In this document: positions 13,701-25,269 of the stretch, piece after piece | Layout: each line of letters begins with the position of its first letter | How positions within the stretch are numbered: position 1 is the stretch's first letter | Assembly: GCA_002118135.1 (NCBI GenBank) | Contig: BDIU01000098.1 | Span: 320 to 64,319, forward strand | Origin: Trebouxia sp. TZW2008 | Lineage: Eukaryota > Chlorophyta > Trebouxiophyceae > Trebouxiales > Trebouxiaceae | Direction of reading: 5' to 3' | DNA length: 64,000 nucleotides | Notes under the pieces: model-generated | Told to the model about the DNA's origin: nothing | Seen by the model: the letters and a program-made list of their open reading frames with translations, nothing else | Databases searched by the model: none | Made by a program: the position numbers and the translations under genes

Positions 13701-16700
13701 TGAGAGGCATAGGATAGACCGGGCAGATAATATCGCATCGCTGCTTGATCACAGCGCAAAGCTGACAATCATGCACCACACAAGCAGATGTACGCTTGGC
13801 AGACCAGCATGGTGCACTTAGCACCTTGGTTTGCGTGTGTGCAGATATCAGAGAGATGCTTTGGCCTTTGAGATCATCAAGCCAGAGCTTTTAGCCAGCA
13901 TCCAGCACATGCCAGCTGCTAAACACCAAGCATTAGGGCAGAATCCTCACGTCAGCATTGTTCAGGATCTGGCATGGGGTCAAAGCCTTCAAGAAGAAGT
14001 TCATGCTGAGCATGCAGCAGAGTCTTCAATGGCAGAATCTGCTGAGCTTCACCCGTATTTGGCGAGAAGCTTGAGGCAGGCTAAGACCTTTCGGCGCGTT
14101 CGATACGCTTCCAGCAATGAGGTTTGTCTTGTAGCTCTGCTTCATTCTGGGAGAGGGTTTTTTGAAATTGTTTCTACAAGCCCTTGCACAAAAGCAAGCT
14201 CAATTGACGGCTTGCAGAGTGATGGGACTGGCTATTTCAGGCATCATGACGTGCATGACAGGAACTGCATGCCATTCTGTTTGTCAAACAGCATCAGGGT
14301 AGCCCACTCGAGTGTTTCCAACCATATGGTCTAATCATGGGTCCTCAGATCCTTCAACATGCAGGGAGATCGTCTGCAAGAAAAAGCTTTAATTGACAAC
14401 AACCCTCAAGTCAAGCTGGGTAGCCTGTATGATGATGCCGGCTGTCAACCCAAGTTCTGGGCGGCAGCATCTGTTTGGGAGCGTTTGGAAGACAAGGGTC
14501 AAATTGCAGTCAGCTTGTCAAACATCAAATTCTCATTTGAGTCCAAGGCTCAACCTCAGCAAGGCAGAGTGAACAACTGGGTGTTTGTTGTGAGCTACAA
14601 CCACTTTGAGACAACAAGGAAGGATCAGATTCTGCTGGACTGGTCAGATGCTGCACAGGACAGCAACACCAAGCATGCTGCAGGCTATGTGAGAGTACTT
14701 GTCATCAGACCTGAACAGGAGCAGATAGAGGTAGGCATGTTGCCTACAGCATGGTGCACACTGCGTGCTTTGCTCACATGAAGCTGCATGTAGCTCTCAC
14801 ACGAGGCATCTGCATCTGCGTTTTTGCAATATCATACGTTCTGCGGTATCCCGGCATATTGCCTGGAGAAATTGAAATGCCTGTGCATGCGTGTTGAAGT
14901 GAGCCCAAAAAAGTGTTGGACAGGCTGCATATTTTGCCAAGAGTGCTTGCTCTGCAGGGCTACAAGCGTCTTCTTGAGGAGTACCAAGCCATCAAGTCAG
15001 CAAATCCCGCTACGGCAGGGGATGCATGGCAAGCAGACTTGCTCATGGTTCTGCCTGCAACTCTCAACACTGCATCGCTACCAAAAGCCCAAGCTCAGCA
15101 CAAGCTGGGTGTTGGCTATGCAAGGCTGGCTTGCCAAGTGGTGGCTTGGTACATGGGCATGCCCAGCATTTGGCTGCTAGATGACAATGTGCATGGCTGC
15201 TGGAAACTTGACTACGAAGCAGTTTTACAGCAGCAAGAGCAGCCTGTGCAGCATCAGAAGCCCCACCCAATCAGCATCACAGATATGCTCATCAGCATTG
15301 AGGAGCAGGTGAGCATCAATAGCCCTTTGGACGCACACTTTGGCTTTCGGGGGACAATGCTTTGCTTTGCCAAGGTTTCTTCTTATGTTCTGGTGGTGCA
15401 GATGTGTGGTCTGCATCTAGCCCTGGCATTGCTTCCAGTGGCTGAAATTGCATCACTTTGAGCATCAGAACATTGGTACAGTTCAACTGCTACTGTCCTT
15501 AGCATCAAACATGTGTACACAAACGCTGTTGCTGGCGCAGATCCTTGGAGCAATGCAGTCAATTGCTGCGGGACCTGATGTGCGAAAACGCCAAGGGTTG
15601 GCACTCCAGTCACCTAGGGAGCCGCTGACGGTGAGTGTCCATATGAGTGCTTTCAGGCTGCTTATCATGCTCTGAGAGGCCCCTTGTTCACCAATCTGCT
15701 TTGCAGGGGACAACAATCATCACGTCCAGGCAAGACTTCACTGGCTACTATGACAACTACGGCATCATAGGTGTCAGCAAGAACCTTGTGACTTACCCAA
15801 AGGTAGGTCAGCGCTAACTCTTCTAGAATGGCAGCTCTGTTTTGTACATGTCCTGCAGGCGCATATGCTCTGAATGATTACGTGCTGCCACATGTCATTG
15901 CCTGCGTGGGCTCAATATGATATCCTGTTCTCTCAGTGACAGCCTCATTGCTCACAATGGCTTGCAAAACCTGCTGTGCCAAAAGTGAGTGCTGGCAGTT
16001 GCTTATGCTTGTGTTGGCACATTTTCAAGCTGAGAGCTGTTTGCGCCCAAGAACCATCACAGATGCTGTGCTTGCATATTCACCTGTGTTGAACTACATG
16101 CATGAATCACCTCGCTCGAATGGTTTACATTTATTCAGGTCGGCATGGTTGGGGGCACTAGCCCATGGACAGTCACACACTCCATATACTCTGCCGTGTT
16201 GATGAATGTGCAAAGCACAATGAAGCGAGGGGCGCACTACCCTGCCAAGGCGTACCATGATGACGTGGACTTTCCCCACATCTGTGAAGACCACCAGCTT
16301 GTGGCCACAAAATGCCAGTGGCTGTTCATTCACAAAGTGGGTAATTCGAAATGTGCAATCTGCCTCAAGTCGTTCTCAATCTGCTGCTTGCCGTGACAGG
16401 CGGTACAGTGTTCTACAGCTTGCAGTGTTTTCGTAGCATTGCTGTATGGCTTGCAGATGCTTGTTCTGGCATGGCATGCCAAAGTTGTGACTTGCTTGCA
16501 ACAGCATTTAGAAACTCTACCCTCGAGCTAGATCCTCAGCAGGCTTGTGCTGGTCAGGTGAACATGCAGCAGAGAGAGCGTGGCGTGTTAGGCAAGGAGT
16601 GCGCAAAGCAGCAGCAGCAGCATCTTGAGATTGTCTTCCCAACCAATCAGTGTCTTGTGGCGGGTCAAATCATCACGTGCAGGCTTCCAGCAGCATTTGC

Positions 16701-19700
16701 TCCTGAGACATGTCAGGAGCAGAATTTGGCTGTCCAAGTTGGCCCAGACACTGTAGATGAGTTTGTGAGGCATGGTCAAGATTGTGCCATCTGCTTGGAC
16801 GTGACAGCGCCTCATGGCACAGAGAAGCAACCCATAGCACTGCAAATCTCACAGCAGCAGGGTGACAATGTGCTGAAGGTTCAGCTAGAGTTGGCTGGGT
16901 AAGTCTGTTTGATACAAAAGACACCAGTATGTCCTAATGAAATGCGTCACTCAGCCCTGCAGTAGCAGGACTAAGGTCACCTTTTGGGCCCTACAATGTG
17001 AACAGCTTGACAAACTCAGCTGGGTTGTGTTCTAGAGTAAGGTATGGCCATAGGTGCAAATGCAGTTCAACCACCTTGCCATCTCCTTTTTGGATGCTGT
17101 GGTGCTGGTAGTAGCTTGACGTGTAGCATGGGAAGCAGACATACAATTCTGCGTACAAAGTATCAAGTGTTTAGGATGCACCCAGCTGTCATCACACTTT
17201 GCCAGGGCCGCAAGATGGCATACTACTGTAAACAGATTGGGCTGATGCAATGTGTGTTGCAGGCTGCTGCCTTGGGAAGACATCAACCGTGCAGATCATA
17301 TACCATATGTGCAAGGACCAACTTTGCTCATGGAAGCAGCTGAAGAACTGTCCAGCATTTGCCAGCAACGGCAGGTGCAAACAGTTGTTGACGCAATCAG
17401 CAACCCAGAGGTTTTGGGCATTAAGCAAGATTGCAATGGGCACAGCGTTCTACTGCATGCCAGCCAGTCAGATGTTGTGCCTGGCCAGCTGAATGTCAAG
17501 CTGTTGGAGGATAAATTTGGATTTGTAGGCAAGCCAGCCGTACAACAGCAGAAGTCAGCAACAGTTCTTTTGGTCAGCAAGCCAGCCATGCGTCTTGCAG
17601 CTGCTGTTGATGGAATGTTTGAGTTGAGCCAAATGCAGAAAGGGCTTGTCTGCACAGGCGCAACACACTTCTTGATCATTCAGTGTGGGGAAAGACGGCT
17701 TGGATTTCAGACTCGCCAAAGCGTCCAACAAATCTTTTCAGACAGCTGGTCTTCAACCTCAGCTCAGCCCAACGTCACTGGCATTTTCACAACTGCACCA
17801 TCTACTCAGTGCATGAGGGAGGACATCTTGATGGAAAGTGAAGGAAGCGAAGACGAGGGTATGGGTGTCAAAGCAGAAGACAATGCTCAAGCACATGTCA
17901 TACAGCAAGCTGAGCCTCTGCGTAACCTGCACCCGTTCATGCTGATTGCATTTGAGCTGACACGGAAGCGAAAGCTGAGTGCAAGTCAGTCGCTAAGCAA
18001 TGCTGTTGGCCACACAAGCAGCATTGGTGCTCCCAACACAGCCATGTCTGGCAGCGAGCATCTGCTGAGTCCTATGAGCAGTGGCATTGGCTCAGTCAAT
18101 GCGTTGAGATCAGGCTCTCCATCAGGCATGCTGTCGCCAAACATTGCTGCTCCAGCGTTGGAAGATGGACAGGTATGCTACTCCACGTTCAAAGTTTGTC
18201 TGACTCTCTTTGAGAGCCAGATTCCACCCTGACATGCATGAAAATGGCCCATAGATCTGCTGACTGATTGTTGTCGGCACATGTGCAGATGCGCATGTGT
18301 AGCATCAGTGCTTGCACACTAACAATGTTGATAAATTTGCAATCACTTCTGTCAATGCTGAACTCTTTGGCTCTGTTAGCCGTGTTCACTAAGCTGATTT
18401 CCCAAGCACAGTTTCCCAGCTTGCTGTACATTTAGCCCACAGTTTGCATCACTGACAAGACTGAGTCATGTGAGCCTGGGAACTGAAAAGCTGGCTGATT
18501 TCAATCTTGCATTGTTTTTGGTCCTGCTAGCCAGTCAGGTCCTCTAGTCACATCTCCTATCAGCCTTGCATGAACTTGCAGTATTGGGGACTGGTGCTTC
18601 TGCACCACCAATAACAATCAGCGGACAGCCAATGACTGCCAATCATGGCCTTTTCTGCAGCTCTTGCGTGTATGCAGGAGGTGGCAAGCGTTGGTTTACA
18701 TTGCAGCCTTCAGGATACAGCAGCTGCCTCAACCTCTTCAAGGCAACTGCCTGCATTCCAACAGGCAAGAGTACAAGTTTGTGCATACATGCTCATGACC
18801 ATGATTGCTTGTGATGTTGCGGCCTTATGTCATGGAGCAGGCTTGCTTGTTACTCACTATGCTTGGCGCCTGCCAGAATGGAAGCGGTGTCCTGGTAGAC
18901 ATGAGCATCTTTCAACACGCCTGATTTCTGCCAAAGCATGGACCAGCGCTCTTCAGCAGAGCTTGACACATGTCAGACAGCAAGTACCTTGCCTTCAACA
19001 TGCTGAATGCTTCTGCTCGGTCTTCAGCATTGTCATCCTCATCATTCTTTCTGCATTCACCTTGATCTATACTGCTCTACGCGCACTCATACCTTGTGCA
19101 ACAGGCAGACGCTGCAGAATTGTTCGGTTGAGTGTCAAAGTACATGGTATTTGCGTCAGGCAGGTGTTTTGTGCCATTTAATGCAGCACAGACATCTGAG
19201 ATTGCCAATTGCAGGGATCTGCCAGCAGACAAACCCCTGTATCCAAATGGTTGCAGCAGGACCTTACCTGGGCAGATGTCATTGTGGCTATTCTGTTGAG
19301 CAAGAACGAGTTCATGCACATGCAAGAGATCTTTAGGTAACTGATGTCCAGTGCTTTGAATCAAGAACTTGCAATCCTTGCTCAAGCATGTTCTGCTTGT
19401 GGAATTCTGCATCTGTATGTTAAGCAACTGGTGTGCAGTGAGATGGTGGACAGTCCAATGCTAGATGTCAAGATGCAAAAGGAGTTGGATGACTACATTC
19501 AGGCACACAACTCTGCAGCGGGCCTTACAACAAAGCCGAGGGTCTATCCTGCCTCTCATTTGTGTCTCATCAGGTCGATGAGCGGTGTGTCAGGTACAAA
19601 CTGCACTTGTTCTGCTAGCTCAGCTACTTGCAGTGACTGCAGCTGACACTGTGATGCACCCTACAGAGGCAAGGATGTGGGATTGGGTGACGGATGGTAC

Positions 19701-20815
19701 GGTCTGGCAGAATTCGGCTTCAGCACAACAAAACCTATGAAGCAGGTAGGTTCGGCAATGTGCCCAATTGTACATAGCCCATCTTCAGCATGTCCTTTTT
19801 GTCTGGCACTTGTCTGATTGGGCATGCAGATGGTTTTTCATTTTGCTTTGCCTCCACACAGCATTTCTTGTCAGCTGATGCCACTTGCATGCAGCATGCC
19901 ACCTAGCAGGTTGCTGGGCAGCAAATGTTTGATGTTATGAGCTGCCAGGCCAGCATATTCCAGTACGTCCAGGATATCATAATGCAGACGTAACAATGCA
20001 AATGTTGCAATGCGCAGGGCCAGCGTGAGCACCTCAAGGCTCGATACAAGGCATTTCAGGCCAGGAACACAGCAGCTTAATGCTCTCAGTTGTTGCTGAC
20101 CAAACAAAGTAGATAGCAGACTTGATTTTGCGATTGAAATGTATCCTGCATTGAGTGCAGCACGTGTTGCTGGTAGGACCAAACGCATCCGGCGCTGTCA
20201 GATGCGTCTGGCTTCGTGCTTATGCATGCTTGCTCAAATGAGCGTAGGTATTTCTTTGAAACAAGTTCAGTGTTGTCTATGTGGCATCAGATCTGGTCAA
20301 GCAAGGGCTTTCTGCCATGCAGAGACTAAGTGCCGACTTTGCAGGTCGTGCAGTCAGCAGATTGTCAAGCATGACAATGTCTGAGCGTTCCTGTCATGTG
20401 TTGTTAAGTGACATGGCTACAAATTGCATGTACATGATGTAAGCAGGAGCTGAAGGAATGCATCGCTTGGCATTGGATTGCAAGAGCTGACTTGCTTTGC
20501 TCTAGCAAGCACCACAAGCCTCGCATGCAAGAGCGGCATATGCAGGTGTACATCACTGGAATGAGCTGCCGTATGGCCACATACAGAACAGGTATGTAGT
20601 TGTTCATGGTCAATTGAGGCAACAGCGCCTACTGCGGGTGTTGATCTTCATCTGCTGTATCCAGCCATCAAGCCATAATCTTACTTATAATACAGTCAGC
20701 TGCATATTACAGTCAGCCTAATGTTGCGCTGGGCAAATGGTCTGACACAGCCTGCATTCAGCTTGGCATTGATGACTACTGTCACAATGAGGATGAGCTG
20801 GTCATGGGATTATGA
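4706..20815 (+). CDS. GREB1-like protein: permuted helicase-like module plus glycosyltransferase
   Basis: A very large gene of about 30 exons. The clearest are 4706-5372, 5422-5712, about 6400-6790, 6916-7095, 7813-7980, 8217-8570, 9056-9290, 9760-9965, 10420-10955, 11181-11328, 11718-11905, 12380-12577, 13845-14120, 14348-14730, 14930-15309, 15708-15800, 16140-16337, 16380-16899, 17264-18172 and 20700-20815. Helicase motifs appear in permuted order: motif II DECH (6988-6999), motif III SAT (7159-7167), GRMGDTFP and QEFGRLCRY like motifs V-VI (9851-9964), and only then the Walker A region EPQVGKTG|AYI (from 11884, split by an intron). A GREB1-type glycosyltransferase region follows, with VAWYMGMPSIWLLDDN and YHDDVDF. 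Vertebrate GREB1 has this pair of modules and has been reported to transfer sugar to a nuclear receptor. The 5' end and several small exons are unresolved. Near 6120-6150 the frame breaks unless a further splice exists. Confidence 0.7.
7396..7610 (+). repeat. MITE-like dispersed repeat, copy A
   Basis: Lies in an intron of the GREB1-like gene. It shares with copies B-D the blocks TAATGACTGC..CTACCAAGAAA, GCCATTGCAGTCAGAATACAG, CAATTGCCTTGTCCCTACAT and a tail ending CTGTATTA. Alignment by eye suggests roughly 65-75% similarity to copy B. Confidence 0.6.
10091..10225 (+). repeat. Tandem duplication, 73-bp spacing, GREB1-like gene
   Basis: Two adjacent copies begin AGCATGTCATCTTTGCT at 10091 and 10164 and continue similarly through CCTGCTG and CACTCATT. 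They lie just after the motif VI exon, probably in an intron. Confidence 0.7.
11076..11113. repeat. Short perfect inverted repeat in an intron
   Basis: CACTTGAGCTGAG at 11076-11088 is followed after 12 nt by its reverse complement at 11101-11113. It lies between two exons of the GREB1-like gene and would form a 13-bp hairpin. Confidence 0.75.
12980..16337 (+). other. GREB1/TAGT-type glycosyltransferase module
   Basis: Exons from about 12990 to 16337 carry the second module. Visible landmarks are GVGYARLACQVVAWYMG followed by IWLLDDN (LDDN at about 15177-15188), then TIITSRQDFTGYYDNYGIIG (15711-15770), and finally VTHSIYSAVLMNV and HDDVDFPHICEDHQLVATK (16170-16320). The Asp-Asp pair after a hydrophobic strand and the late Asp/Glu-rich segment fit a nucleotide-sugar transferase fold. 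The assignment to the GREB1/TAGT family is from memory of the family pattern, not from an alignment. Confidence 0.6.
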
Positions 20816-23800
20816 GCCTCATGTTCTGGATCCTGGGAATTGCTGATCAATGTTTGCAACTCCTTCTCCCAGCCTAAAAGCTTACACAGCTCTTGCACTC
20901 CAGCATCACAGTCCCCTTGGAACAGCACATCGCGGTAGTTGCCTTCACCGAAGTTGAACCCCATCTCTACCCCTAATTGCCTCATTTTAGGTGGAGCCTC
21001 GCCCACTTTCTCACGGTTGATCAACAGTCGGGGAACATCATCACGCACTTTGTCTGCAACATCCGCAAGATTTACTGCCATGTTCTTCACATGGGCCAAA
21101 CGCTACATCATCACACGTGTTGTCAACAATATGCACAGCCTTAAATGTCTTGCTCCCAGCCAGGGCTGAAAAGTACTGCAACACTTTGTCTGTGACATGC
21201 ACAGCATCCACTGTCGCTGTTGAAACCTGAGGTCGTACGGCAGGCAATGTGTGCATATACCTTGCTTGTAAGCAACTGCTCAGCATAGCATGCTCACTAT
21301 GCCAGCCAAACCATGCTCAGCAGCCGTAGAGGGGCCCAAAAAGTTTCTGTTCTAGTGTGACCTCTGATGCGCTTATGATGGAGACAAGATGCATAGCGTT
21401 GGCTGAATATGCCAGTCAGCATCAACAGCATTCAGAACTCAATGAAACAATGCAAGATGCCTGATCATGCATATGCACATTCATGCTCACAAAGCTATGA
21501 GCAACACACAGAACTGACATTGCCATCACATCCATAACTGGCGTAACATGGCTGCCCCTGGGATCATTTCCTGTCTCGATGGTATGAAAATAATACAGCA
21601 TAGTACACTCTTGATGGCAAAGTGGTGTGAGAGAAGAGAGTGACCTATGAGGGAGGCAAAGGGCTGCACAGTCAGGCTGGTGCCCAGCACAATGAGCAGG
21701 TCAGCCTTGGAGAAGTCAGACGCCATGTACTGGAAGAAGCGCTGTGGCAAGCTCTCCCCAAAGAACACAATGTCAGGCTTCACCAAACCCTCTGCAAGTC
21801 ATGAACACACTGTGGGAAAGCATTATTTCTGCAACCATTGCATTGCTGGCATGTTCATGAGACCAGCTCGCCTCATGCAAGCATACAGCCTTGAGGTACA
21901 GCACATCACTAGGCTGTCTGGGGTGAATCAAGCGCAGCCATGACCTAACACAAGGCATTTTGACTCAACGATCCAGCCATATACAATGCCTGGCACACAA
22001 AGCATTGCAACACAGCGCAGCAAGCTTACGCTAGCCGCAAAGCACAGCACAGCACGGCACAGCGCAGCGCAGCGCAGCACAGCACAGCACAGAGCACAGC
22101 TTCACACTCAGCAGTGGCTCACCGCAAGATTTGCAGTCACACCTGGTCTTGCCTTGCATGACTGCTCTCCTGACGTGATTCAAGCTGTGCTCCTTCTTGC
22201 ATCGCACGCAGTGCGCGCCTGCAGGCAACATGCATATCAACCAACACATGACACTGGAGCATGAGCTCCAATCAAGCTTGCAGGTGCAAGCTGTTGTGCA
22301 GCAGATGCAAGTTCAGGACTATCAGCAAGTCTGTGGCAAGCAGCGAATTGCAGCCTCGCCTGATGAAGCTTTCTTTTGCCTTCTGCTTGAGATCAAGGAA
22401 GTAATTAGACAGCACGCCAAAACAAACCCTGCTCTGAACAAGCCTTCACTGCAATTGTGCACATATGTCAGGGATTCACCCGCTGTTAGGCATTGCGTTA
22501 CATATTAATTTTCCCTTTTGTGCTGGCATCGCACAAAGATCAGTGTTTGGGCCTGACTTGTGAATGGGGAACCCTCAAGGTTGCAGGACTCACTGTCATC
22601 GTTGCCGTGTGCAGCAACAATATCCTAGACCATTTCTTGCAGTAATCACTGCCAAAGTTGCTCTCTAGTTCCACATTGAAGTTCCTTGAAGCACTTACTG
22701 TCAAAATTGCCATGGGCAGCAACAATGTCTTCCTTAGGCAAGCCAGCTTGGTTCTCCAGAGAGTCTATGTTCTGAGTGAAGCAACGCAGCAGCAAGCCCT
22801 TGTCATGCAGCAGCTTCATGAAGAAGTGCGCAGGTGTTGGCTGAAAGGTGCCTGGGAACAGCTCCTGCAATGATCGAGACAGAAGAAGGTTTCCACTTGG
22901 AAATGTCATGACAGAATCACAGGGGTGAGTTGAGAGTTACTTTCCGAGTAAGTAACACTACAATTAAATGCCCAAACTTTGGCAGATGAAAGTCCCTTTG
23001 GTGAGCAGAAGGAGCCCAGGACTGATCACAAGCACAAGCTACAATGAGATCTTGATGTGATGGCATCATGGTGGCTCAGCTGGTTGCGCTTGTCAACATG
23101 CCCAATCTGCAAAAGGGACGCATGGCTCATGAGCAAGGTCAGACAGCTGGGTCTCACCCTCCAACCCCATAAACCAGCTGCAGTCATGCAGTGTCAATAA
23201 CAAGTAGGTTGTTTCATCATGGCTTGGGACTGACCTTTGCAAGCATGAAGAAGGGTGCAGGATTCCTTTTGAAATAGTTGATCTCAAAGACAGCTTCAGG
23301 AAAGGGCAGATCATACTTCTGCAGGTTGCTGTACAGCCCTGTGCCAGGAGTGCGGAAATCTGGGATGCCGGCACTGACACTCAGCCCAGCTCCACACATA
23401 CACACAATCCTCTTGACCTTGCCTGCAGCAAGCACAAGCTGATCAGCACTAAACTGGACGCATGACCAGCAAAGACAGCTCGAGGAGTATGCATGCGCAA
23501 TAATTTGGGAGGATTAAACAGAGATGTCAATGGCTATGGGAAGCGTGTTGAATGAGCAGAAACTCCAGGAATAAGCCACAAATGTATCAAACTTGCATGT
23601 TTACTTCCTAATGCGCTATTTTAAGATACTGGCTCTTGCTTTCGTGTAAGAATGAGCAACTGAATGTTGCGTCAATCTTACAGATTGGGCAAATCAGGAC
23701 TGATGTGAAAAGTCCTGATTTGCCCACAAGCTGCTGTGGCACACATCTTGTAAGTCCCTAAGCAACAAGCAGACCATGCATAACAAAATGCCATGTGCAT

Positions 23801-24477
23801 GTGTGAGAGGATCTGAAGACAAATCAGGGAACGCCGCATACATCAATCAATTTCTTGACACCAAAGAGACTAAGGCAGTGATGAGCAGCAATGCAGACTA
23901 GTGGCTGTTGATAGCATACAGTGTCCAAAAGAATGGCCACCTGACTTGATGCGCTCAGCAATCCCCTTCAGATCAAAGCTGTCCAGCAATGGCTGCCGCT
24001 GCTTTGTCTGTACAAGGCAGATACACAATCTCAGGCATTGACTCTTGAGGTGGAGCAGGGCAATGGCAGCTGATTAAACAGGAATGAACAAGTGGCACAC
24101 ACATCTGACATAGATTGCAGCTGTACCTGACCTCCGCCAGCGATTTGCAGTCCAGACAGCAGGGCATTGAGATCAATTTCTTCCTGCAAGCACTTGAGCT
24201 GCTCAACATTTGCTTGAGCTTGGACCGGAATAGACCAGATCTACTCATTCATAAGCTTACATCTGACTCAGATGCTGAGTCAGGCTCTGCATGTAAGACT
24301 GAATGTTGCCCTGACTCCTCCACTGAAGCAGCTGCTGCAGTTCTCGGTTCTGCAGGCTCCTGTGAGTCTGGATTGCGAGCTGCAGCAACCTCAGCTTCAG
24401 TTCATACTTCCGTCGAACCTTGACCGGACCGGTCATACATCAGCAATGCATCACTCTCATGGACCTGATGAGGCCAT
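20782..24477 (-). CDS. Class I sirtuin (SIRT2/Sir2-like NAD-dependent deacylase)
   Basis: Nine exons (24477-24465, 24379-24261, 24183-24127, 24007-23941, 23422-23235, 22864-22699, 22218-22123, 21791-21645, 21074-20782) join into 381 residues with every phase matching. The NAD-binding signature [14 protein letters not shown] (about residues 96-109), TQNID (178-182), the catalytic His in HGNFD (His199), the Cys tetrad of the zinc site (Cys207, Cys210, Cys232, Cys235) and [13 protein letters not shown] followed by [12 protein letters not shown] are all present, so the enzyme should be active. It removes acyl groups from lysine using NAD. The C-terminal RLLIN..K and CD.G...L..LLGW pattern matches SIRT2-type proteins. 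The first 13-nt exon is the least certain. The acidic N-terminus has no obvious organelle signal, so a nuclear or cytosolic location is likely. The last codons overlap the convergent GREB1-like gene. Confidence 0.92.
22041..22100. repeat. CAGCA/CAGCG pentanucleotide microsatellite
   Basis: About twelve imperfect copies of AGCAC/AGCGC in the sirtuin intron between exons 7 and 8, directly past the donor of exon 7. Confidence 0.9.
23686..23726. repeat. Perfect 16-bp hairpin in a sirtuin intron
   Basis: TGGGCAAATCAGGACT (23686-23701) is followed after a 9-nt loop by its exact reverse complement (23711-23726). It lies in the intron between sirtuin exons 4 and 5. Role unknown. Confidence 0.85.
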
Positions 24478-25269
24478 CGCACGCCTGTGCTGTCCTTGCC
24501 GAGCTGCTGAGGATCTGAAGCTATGGCAGCGCCTGTCTGAGCGTCGGCAGCACGGTTTCGATGAGGGAACGAGGCCAGCAGGAAACGAGTGACGCTTTTG
24601 AGCTAGCGCCACTCTAGCAGGCGAGATGACTGCAAGGTGGCTAGCGTAACAGATCACGTCCACATGCCCTTCCTTAAGTCCGGCAGATGCTGATCAGTAG
24701 CAAGTTGGTCCTACTGCCAAAAGTCTTGAGCAAATGGTTTCGGAGCACCCATGAGTCATGCTTTGCGGTGCCGAGTTGGAAGCTAGCGAAGCGCAGCATG
24801 CTCAGCAGCGCACAGCACGGAAAGCAAGCATTAGGCGTTTGTGGACAAGAGCTTCGTTGGAGCGCTGATGGCGTTTTGACTTGCCATGGTTGCTCAGATC
24901 TCGTGCGGCAAGTTGCGCGCGCAACGTTCTTGCGGTCAACTTTTGCAGATCCCGATAGGTCAGCGAACCAGACCTCGACAGGTAACGCCTCGACACCAAA
25001 AACGCTCCTATCAAGCTTGGTGTCGCTTTAGCGACCGAACCCAAACTTTTTTTGTGGACTCGAGTGCAGGTCCTGGTTGTGCTTTGCGGCGTGCTTGGCT
25101 GATGCTTCCCAGCAGTGCCAGGAGTGCAGGGCTTCCAAGACTGTCCTTTTGACGAGGTTTGTGCTGAATCGTCATCGCTTTGGTATGGAAACAGAGGCAT
25201 GCTCAGCAAACGATAACATACACCTAAATCCCTTCCTATGTGCAGGCAAGTGCCTCAGAACCTGTCTGG
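24478..25269. other. Divergent region between sirtuin and nuclease genes
   Basis: About 790 bp between two divergent starts. It is richer in CpG than its surroundings and probably holds both promoters. A TGTGCAG acceptor just before 25245 suggests a 5' UTR intron or an upstream coding exon for the nuclease gene. Open frames at 24687-25031 and 24886-25152 could supply such an exon but show no known domain. Confidence 0.4.

Noticed and set aside
19871..20188. 105-residue minus-strand ORF
   Set aside because: Leu-rich shadow inside the GREB1-like gene with no partner exons.
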